Positions 59,101-64,000 of a stretch of 64,000 bases of DNA are shown in pieces. This DNA comes from Streptomyces sp. SS1-1 (GTDB lineage: Bacteria > Actinomycetota > Actinomycetes > Streptomycetales > Streptomycetaceae). The stretch lies in NCBI RefSeq assembly GCF_008973465.1, contig NZ_WBXN01000004.1, positions 3,450,501 through 3,514,500 on the forward strand. Direction: 5' to 3'. How positions within the stretch are numbered: position 1 is the first letter of the stretch; the number at the start of each line of letters is the position of its first letter. Position numbers and translations under genes: made by a program. The notes beneath the pieces are model-generated. The model was not told where the DNA came from. It saw only the letters and a list, made by a program, of their open reading frames with translations, and made no database searches.

Positions 59101-60249
59101 TCAGGTTCGCGAGGCGGACGGCTCACCCGGGTCCGGGAAGGCACAGGCCCGCAGGAGCAGCAGGCGCAGGGCGGTCGCCCCGAGGTCGGCGGTGACCAGG
59201 ACGGCGAGTTCGGTGGAGTGCGCGGGCCGGCCGCCGGCCGCGTCGAGTGCGGCGAGGGAGCCGCTGGTGAGGGTGAGCGCGATGCCGAACACGAGCAGGC
59301 CCTGCGCCTGGCGCCGGTCGGCGGCGGTGGTGGCGAGCACGGAGACCAGCAGGGCGAGCGCGTTGGCGCTCTGGAACCCCGCGAAGCCGCGGAAGGCGCT
59401 GTAGAGCAGCAGGTGGAGGACGGTGGACAGGACGCCGAGCGCGCAGAAGCCGACGAGCCGGCGGAGCAGGGGCCGCGGCACGTCCTCGGCCTCGCGGTCG
59501 CGCGGGTCGTCGCCGAAGGGGCGGGTGGGCCGGTCCAGCGGCGGGGAACCCGCCGCCGGCGCACGGCCCACCCGCCCTACGCCCTTGAGGTCGTCGGTCG
59601 CCGTCCGCGCGGTACGGAGGCCGGAGCCGGGGTCGTCGACCCGGTCGACCGGCACCTCGTGGATCCGCAGGCCCGCGCGCTCGGCGAGCACCAGCATCTC
59701 CGTGTCGAAGCACCACGCGGTGTCCTCGATCAGCGGCAGCAGCGCCTGGGCCACGTCACGGCGTATCGCCTTGAACCCGCGCCGGGCGCCGCGCACCACG
59801 CGTGAGCCGTGGCTGAGCCGGGAGCCGAGCGCGAGGTCGGAGTGGCCGGAGATCAGCGGGGCGACCAGCGGCAGCAGCGCGTCGAGGTCCGTGGACAGGT
59901 CCACGTCCAGATGGGCGAGGACGAGGGCGTCCGAGGCGGACCAGACGGTCCGCAGCGCGCGGCCGCGTCCCCTCCGCTCCAGCCTTACGGCTACGACCTC
60001 GGGGAACTCGGCAGCCAGCCGGCGCGAGACCCGCGGGGTGGCGTCGGTCGACGCGTGGTCCGCGATGGTGATGCGGAAGGCGTACGGGAAGGTGCGCGCG
60101 AGGTGGTCGCGCAGTCTCCGTACGCGGGGCTGGAGGTCCTTCTCCTCGTTGTGGACGGGGATCACCACGTCCAGGACAGGGGTGCCGGCGTCCGCGGCCG
60201 GGAGGTGCTCCCGCGCCGGCGCGGTGCCGGGGGAAGAGTCGGTTCGCAT
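59101..60249 (-). CDS. GT2-GtrA bifunctional glycosyltransferase, internally shortened
   Basis: A 382-residue protein. The N-terminal GT-A glycosyltransferase has LDVVIPVHNEEKDLQPRVRRL, ITIADHASTDATPR and ALVLAHLDVDLSTDLDAL. Next is a segment running straight from SRVVRGARR into GFKAIRRDVAQALLP. A GtrA-like four-helix domain ends it. In the related Streptomyces proteins that I remember, a segment of about 24 residues with SDAQCGFKA stands at this junction, and about 14 residues lie between ANRR and HQAQGLVVFG; both appear deleted. D-to-H and Y-to-H type changes occur in conserved motifs. It may be inactive or specialised. Confidence 0.8.
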   Translation of the reverse strand: MRTDSSPGTAPAREHLPAADAGTPVLDVVIPVHNEEKDLQPRVRRLRDHLARTFPYAFRITIADHASTDATPRVSRRLAAEFPEVVAVRLERRGRGRALRTVWSASDALVLAHLDVDLSTDLDALLPLVAPLISGHSDLALGSRLSHGSRVVRGARRGFKAIRRDVAQALLPLIEDTAWCFDTEMLVLAERAGLRIHEVPVDRVDDPGSGLRTARTATDDLKGVGRVGRAPAAGSPPLDRPTRPFGDDPRDREAEDVPRPLLRRLVGFCALGVLSTVLHLLLYSAFRGFAGFQSANALALLVSVLATTAADRRQAQGLLVFGIALTLTSGSLAALDAAGGRPAHSTELAVLVTADLGATALRLLLLRACAFPDPGEPSASRT

Positions 60250-60344
60250 GGGACCCGACTGTCGTCAACTCCCCTGTTCCGGCGGTGTGGTGGGACTGTC
60301 CCGCACCTGTGAGCACGGGCGTCCCGGCCGGGGGAGCGGCAGGG

Positions 60345-61226
60345 TCAGGGCCGGATGTTCTCCAGGTCCTCCAGGAGGCTCGGGTGCTTCGGCCGCCAGC
60401 CGAGGACGTCGCGGGTGTGGGCGCTGGACGCGGGCTGGTCGGCGGCGAAGATCGGGCCGAACGGGCCGAAGGTCTCCTCCGGCACCGACTTCACGGGCAG
60501 GCCGAGCCGCCGTCCGACGACCTCGGCGATGTCCCGTACGGCGTCCCCCTCGTCGGCCACGGCGTGCCAGGCGGTCCCGGCCGGCGCCGATTCGAGGACC
60601 AGGCGGAACAGCGCGGCCGCGTCCGCCGCGTGCACGGCCGGCCAGCGCTGGGTGCCGTCGCCCGGGTAGCCGGCGACGCCGGTGCGGCGCGCGGCCTCGG
60701 TCAGCAGGCCGGCGAACCCGCCCTGCCCGTCGGCGTGGACCGTGCGCGGCATCCGGACGGCCATGCTCCGCAGCCCCCGGTCGGCCGAGCCCAGAAGTTC
60801 CGTGACCTTGCGGCCCCGCTCGCCGACCGGGCCGTCGGTGGACACCGGGTCGGCCTCGGTGGCGGCGCGTCCCGGGATCCACGGGGTCCCCGAGACGACG
60901 ACGAGCGGGCGGTCGGTCCCCGTGAGCTCCTCCGCCAGCGTGGTCAGCGCGGCGCTCTCCTCGCGGATGGAGTGCGCGAGGGCCTCCGGGGTGCCGTAGT
61001 CGCGTCCGAAGGCCAGGTTGACGACCCCGTCGCCGGCCGCGGCGCCGGAGCGCAGGACGTCGAGGTCCGCGATCTCCCCGCGCAGCACGTCGGCGCCGGC
61101 GTCCCGGAGGGTCCGTTCGGAGGCGTCCGAGCGGGCCAGGGCGAGGACGGTGTGGCCGTGGGCGAGCAGTTCGGTGACGACGGCGGAGCCGATGGTGCCG
61201 GTGCCGCCCGTGATGAACACGTGCAT
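60345..61226 (-). CDS. NAD-dependent epimerase/dehydratase (NmrA-like)
   Basis: A 293-residue Rossmann-fold protein. The nucleotide-binding motif is MHVFITGGTGTIGSAVVTEL, then ALARSDASERTLRDAGADVLRGEIADLD. No clear catalytic YxxxK is seen, so it may be an atypical SDR of the NmrA/epimerase type. GAGGAG lies 7-12 nt before ATG 61226. It is divergent from a TetR gene, and both lie around two identical operator sites, so the TetR is expected to control it. Confidence 0.88.
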   Translation of the reverse strand: MHVFITGGTGTIGSAVVTELLAHGHTVLALARSDASERTLRDAGADVLRGEIADLDVLRSGAAAGDGVVNLAFGRDYGTPEALAHSIREESAALTTLAEELTGTDRPLVVVSGTPWIPGRAATEADPVSTDGPVGERGRKVTELLGSADRGLRSMAVRMPRTVHADGQGGFAGLLTEAARRTGVAGYPGDGTQRWPAVHAADAAALFRLVLESAPAGTAWHAVADEGDAVRDIAEVVGRRLGLPVKSVPEETFGPFGPIFAADQPASSAHTRDVLGWRPKHPSLLEDLENIRP

Positions 61227-61240
61227 GGGTTCTCCTCGAA

Positions 61241-61264
61241 GTGATGGGACTCTTGTCCCATCAC
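61241..61264. promoter_or_regulatory. TetR operator 1
   Basis: A 24-bp inverted repeat with perfect 10-bp arms GTGATGGGAC / GTCCCATCAC and spacer TCTT, 14 bp before the dehydrogenase start. Confidence 0.8.
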
Positions 61265-61278
61265 CGACCATACACCGC

Positions 61279-61298
61279 GATGGGACAAGAGTCCCATC
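61279..61298. promoter_or_regulatory. TetR operator 2
   Basis: A 20-bp inverted repeat with perfect 8-bp arms GATGGGAC / GTCCCATC and spacer AAGA, 16 bp before the TetR start. It is the same sequence as operator 1 in the opposite orientation; centres are 36 bp apart. Confidence 0.8.
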
Positions 61299-61314
61299 AC
61301 TTAGACTTGGCCGC

Positions 61315-61890
61315 ATGGCTAGATGGCAACCGGGAGCGGCCCAGCGACTCGTCGTCGCGGCGGTCGACCTGTTCACCGAGCAGGGGTACGACGCCACGAC
61401 CGTGGCGCAGATCGCCGAGCGCGCCGGCGTCACCAAGAGCACGTTCTTCCGCTACTTCTCCGACAAGCGGGAACTGCTCGTGGCCGGTCAGGAGACGCTC
61501 AGCCGGCTGCTCGCGGAGGGGGTCGCCGAGGCGCCCGCCGACGCCACTCCGCTACGGGCGGTGGCGGCCGGACTGGAACGCGCGTCGAGCGCGATGGGCC
61601 CGGCGAACCGCGAACTGGGTCCCCGGCTGAAGGCGGCCGTCGCGGCCAGCACCGAACTCCAGGAGCGCGACGCCCTGAAGAGCGTCGGTCTCGCCGCCGC
61701 CATGACGACGGCGCTCGTCGCCCGCGGAGTGCCGGAGGCGACCGCGCACCTCGCGGCGGAGATGGGTGTCCTCGCGTTCAAGCAGGGGTATGCCCGCTGG
61801 TCGGAGGGCGACCGGGACGACGAGGCGTTCGCGCCCTACGCGCTCGCGGCCTTGGAGGAGCTGCGCGCGGCCACCGCGTCCCTGGGCTGA
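61315..61890 (+). CDS. TetR-family regulator
   Basis: A 191-residue repressor. The HTH is AQRLVVAAVDLFTEQGYDATTVAQIAERAGVTKSTFFRYFSDKRELL. The C-terminal part is helical with no recognised ligand family. ATG 61315 lies 16 bp after operator 2, so it most likely represses itself and the divergent dehydrogenase gene. Its 3' end overlaps the convergent kinase gene by 55 bp. Confidence 0.93.
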   Translation: MARWQPGAAQRLVVAAVDLFTEQGYDATTVAQIAERAGVTKSTFFRYFSDKRELLVAGQETLSRLLAEGVAEAPADATPLRAVAAGLERASSAMGPANRELGPRLKAAVAASTELQERDALKSVGLAAAMTTALVARGVPEATAHLAAEMGVLAFKQGYARWSEGDRDDEAFAPYALAALEELRAATASLG

Positions 61891-63437
61891 GCGAGGCCGT
61901 TCCAGGCGAGGCCGTTCCAGGCGGTCGCGTTCTCTGCGGGCTGCGCGGGCAGGCGCACGGTGAACACGGTCCGCCCGGGCACGCTGTCGACGCTCACCGA
62001 GCCGCCGTGCGCGCTGACCACGGCCTGCACGATCGCCAGGCCCAGCCCGGTGGAGCCGGTGGCGCGGGAGCGCGCGGAGTCGCCGCGCGCGAACCGCTCG
62101 AAGACCCGGGGGAGCAGGTCCGCCGGGATGCCCGGCCCGTCGTCCACGACGTCCACGCACACCCACGCGCCCCGTCGCTGGACACGGGCGGTGATCGTGG
62201 TGCCCGGCGGGGTGTGGGTGCCCGCGTTGGCGAGCAGGTTGACCAGGACCTGCTGCACACGGGCCGCGTCCGCCGGGACGACGGCGGGCTCGTCGGGCAG
62301 GTCGAGGCGCCAGGTGTGGTCCGTGCCGGCCGCGCGGGCGTCGCTGATGGTGTCCACGACGAGGGGGACCAGATCGGTCCGCTCGATCTGCAGGGGGCGT
62401 CCGGCGTCCAGCCGGGCGAGCAGCAGCAGATCCTCCACGAGCAGGGTCATCCGGGCGGCCTCGGACTCGATACGGCTGAGCGCGTGCCGGGTGTCGGGGC
62501 CGATCTCCTCGCGTCCGCGCCGGGTGAGCTCGGCGTAGCCGCGGATCGCGGTGAGCGGGGTGCGCAGCTCGTGGCTGGCGTCCGCGACGAACTGCCGTAC
62601 CCGCGTCTCGCTCTGCTGGCGGGAGTGCAGGGCGCCGTGGACGTGGTCCAGCATCCGGTTGAGGGCCGCGCCGACCCGGCCGACCTCGGTGTGCGGGTCG
62701 GTCTCGGGCTCGGGGACGCGCTCGCTGAGGTTGACCTCGCCGGTGTGCAGGGGGAGTTCGGAGACCCGGGTGGCCGTGTCGGCGACCCGGCGCAGGGGGC
62801 GGGTCGCCACGCCGACGATGGCGGTGCCGGCGAGTCCGGCGGCCACGAGGGCGGCGGCGGTGACGATCGCCTCGATGAGGACGAGGGTCCGCAGGGTGCC
62901 CGTGACCGTCGCGGTCGGCAGGGCCACGTAGTAGCCGCCGTCGAGACGGTGGACGTGCAGGGCCCGGTACTCGCCGAGGCCGGGCAGCCTCACGGTGTGG
63001 GGGCTTCCGTCGTCGGGGACGCCGGAGAGCGCGTCCTTCACGGCGTCGCCCAGTTCGATGGCCCGGCCCTCGAAGCCCGTGGACTCGTCCGGCTGCCGCT
63101 CGGCCATGACGGCCCGGGTGACCCGGGGGCCGGTTCCGGACTCGGCGGCGACGGTGCCCGTCTGCACGGGCCCCTTGGTGACGAAGCCCTCGATCCGTTC
63201 GTCGCTCGCCGGGGGATCCCCGCCCTCCGGCTTGAACGGCACGGACAGCCGTTTGCCCGCGTCCTCGACCTGCCCGTTCAGCTGGTCGTCCAGATGCTCG
63301 CGCAGGGCGAGCGTGGTGACCGTGCCGATCACCGCGCACACCACGGCGATCAGCGTCACACAGGCGACGACGAGCCGGGAGCGCAGCGTGCGCGGCTGGC
63401 CCGCCCGCCGCGTCCACAGCCGTCGCCGCCCGGTCAC
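61836..63437 (-). CDS. sensor histidine kinase (EnvZ/CpxA-type)
   Basis: A 533-residue membrane kinase. There are two membrane helices (VVACVTLIAVVCAVIGTVTTLAL and IEAIVTAAALVAAGLAGTAIV) with an extracytoplasmic sensor of about 140 residues between them. A HAMP domain follows, then the dimerisation domain FVADASHELRTPLTAIRGYAELTRR with phospho-acceptor His289, and the ATPase domain with VLVNLLANAGTHTP (N-box), DVVDDGPGIPADLLPRVFERFARGD and GSTGLGLAIVQAVVSAHGG. GTG 63437 overlaps the regulator stop by 4 nt. The last 25 codons include a WNGLA duplication and run into the tetR gene. Confidence 0.93.
   Translation of the reverse strand: MTGRRRLWTRRAGQPRTLRSRLVVACVTLIAVVCAVIGTVTTLALREHLDDQLNGQVEDAGKRLSVPFKPEGGDPPASDERIEGFVTKGPVQTGTVAAESGTGPRVTRAVMAERQPDESTGFEGRAIELGDAVKDALSGVPDDGSPHTVRLPGLGEYRALHVHRLDGGYYVALPTATVTGTLRTLVLIEAIVTAAALVAAGLAGTAIVGVATRPLRRVADTATRVSELPLHTGEVNLSERVPEPETDPHTEVGRVGAALNRMLDHVHGALHSRQQSETRVRQFVADASHELRTPLTAIRGYAELTRRGREEIGPDTRHALSRIESEAARMTLLVEDLLLLARLDAGRPLQIERTDLVPLVVDTISDARAAGTDHTWRLDLPDEPAVVPADAARVQQVLVNLLANAGTHTPPGTTITARVQRRGAWVCVDVVDDGPGIPADLLPRVFERFARGDSARSRATGSTGLGLAIVQAVVSAHGGSVSVDSVPGRTVFTVRLPAQPAENATAWNGLAWNGLAQPRDAVAARSSSKAASA
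61891..61920. repeat. 15-bp tandem duplication at the kinase 3' end
   Basis: GCGAGGCCGTTCCAG occurs twice in a row (61891-61905, 61906-61920). In the kinase frame it encodes WNGLA-WNGLA. It lies between the TetR stop and the kinase's globular end. Confidence 0.85.
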
Positions 63438-64000
63438 GACACGGCCGGCTTGATCAGGTACCCGGCACCGCGCCGCGTGTGGATCATCGGCTCCCGTCCT
63501 GCGTCGATCTTCCGGCGCAGGTAGGAGATGTAGAGCTCGACGACGTTGGCCTGGCCGCCGAAGTCGTACGACCACACGCGGTCGAGGATCTGCGCCTTGC
63601 TGAGCACGCGGCGCGGGTTGCGCATCAGGAAGCGCAGCAGCTCGAACTCGGTCGCGGTCAGGTGGATGCTGTCCCCCGCCCGGGTGACCTCGTGGCTGTC
63701 CTCGTCGAGGGTGAGGTCGCCGACGACCAGCACCGACTCGGCCCGCCGGTCTGCCGCGCCGGAGCGCCGGATGAGTCCCCGCAGCCGGGCGACGACCTCC
63801 TCCAGACTGAACGGCTTGGTGACGTAGTCGTCCCCGCCCGCCGTGAGCCCGGCGATCCGGTCCTCGACGGCGTCCTTCGCGGTCAGGAAGAGCACCGGCA
63901 CGTCCGGCAGTTCCCGGCGCAGCCGTCCGAGGACGGTCAGCCCGTCCATGTCCGGCAGCATCATGTCGAGGACGACGGCGTCGGGCCGGAACTCGCGCGC
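63434..64000 (-). CDS. OmpR/PhoB-family response regulator, N-terminus beyond the window
   Basis: The C-terminal 188 residues of a winged-helix response regulator; the start lies upstream of 64000. The phospho-acceptor Asp is in VVLDMMLPDMDGL, followed by FLTAKDAVEDRIAGLTAGGDDYVTKPFSLEEVVARLRGL. The DNA-binding domain has LTATEFELLRFLMRNPRRVLSKAQILDRVW and the wing RRGAGYLIKP. Its stop overlaps the kinase start by 4 nt (GTGA), so the two form one operon. Confidence 0.95.
   Translation of the reverse strand, partial: AREFRPDAVVLDMMLPDMDGLTVLGRLRRELPDVPVLFLTAKDAVEDRIAGLTAGGDDYVTKPFSLEEVVARLRGLIRRSGAADRRAESVLVVGDLTLDEDSHEVTRAGDSIHLTATEFELLRFLMRNPRRVLSKAQILDRVWSYDFGGQANVVELYISYLRRKIDAGREPMIHTRRGAGYLIKPAVS

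Overview
The window is high-GC actinomycete chromosome with an almost complete set of Streptomyces landmarks: bldC, an lsr2-like gene, valine dehydrogenase, the sporulation sigma factor pair sigF/sigN, GTG-rich starts, and GC hairpins as terminators. From memory the gene order matches the core region of Streptomyces coelicolor around SCO4092 down to about SCO4020; this was not checked against a database. No prophage, plasmid, insertion sequence or CRISPR array was seen, although six tRNA genes are present. It is ordinary core chromosome with a few accessory or decaying loci.

Layout. 1-7.9 kb: the 3' part of the helicase gene hrpA, tRNA-Asp, a small DUF6274-type gene, bldC, an unrecognised protein, vdh and a DUF3073 gene. 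7.9-17.0 kb: minus-strand purine genes purM, purF, purL, purQ and purS, interrupted by a META-domain lipoprotein, a peptidase E-like protein, a mycothiol-dependent isomerase-family protein and a Uma2 nuclease-fold protein. 17.4-22.4 kb: lsrL, two tRNA-Gly genes, an ABC exporter with a two-component system, a third tRNA-Gly and a membrane glutaredoxin-like protein. 22.4-31.3 kb: purC, a dimethylformamidase-like protein, a degenerate M48-like membrane protein, purD, dnaX, the SRP RNA gene and tRNA-Ser. 31.4-46.5 kb: accessory metabolism and envelope genes, including a PAP2 phosphatase, a PAS-PAS-GAF-SpoIIE-HATPase protein, an Fpg/Nei glycosylase, a CopC-CopD fusion, a four-gene operon behind an iron box, an HhH-GPD protein and a HerA-like ATPase. 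46.5-53.6 kb: a LytR_C protein, upp, tadA with its partner, tRNA-Ser, a Dabb protein, sigF, sigN and a decayed lipoprotein gene. 53.7-64 kb: a MarR-controlled efflux locus, an F420-type oxidoreductase, TetR regulators, a shrunken GT2-GtrA protein, an operator-rich divergent TetR/dehydrogenase pair, and a two-component system cut by the window end.

How the genes work together. Five purine loci (purSQL, purF, purM, purC, purD) cover much of de novo IMP synthesis and upp covers uracil salvage. TadA and its associated protein modify tRNA; dnaX and ffs serve replication and protein targeting; bldC, lsrL, sigF and sigN are developmental or nucleoid regulators. The two accessory systems most worth attention are the iron-box operon at 39.5-43.5 kb (penicillin-acylase-like protein, AlcB-type acyltransferase, cupin, SDR) and the MarR-MFS-YceI locus at 53.7-57.7 kb, where the transporter and the YceI protein share the same type of beta-sandwich domain.
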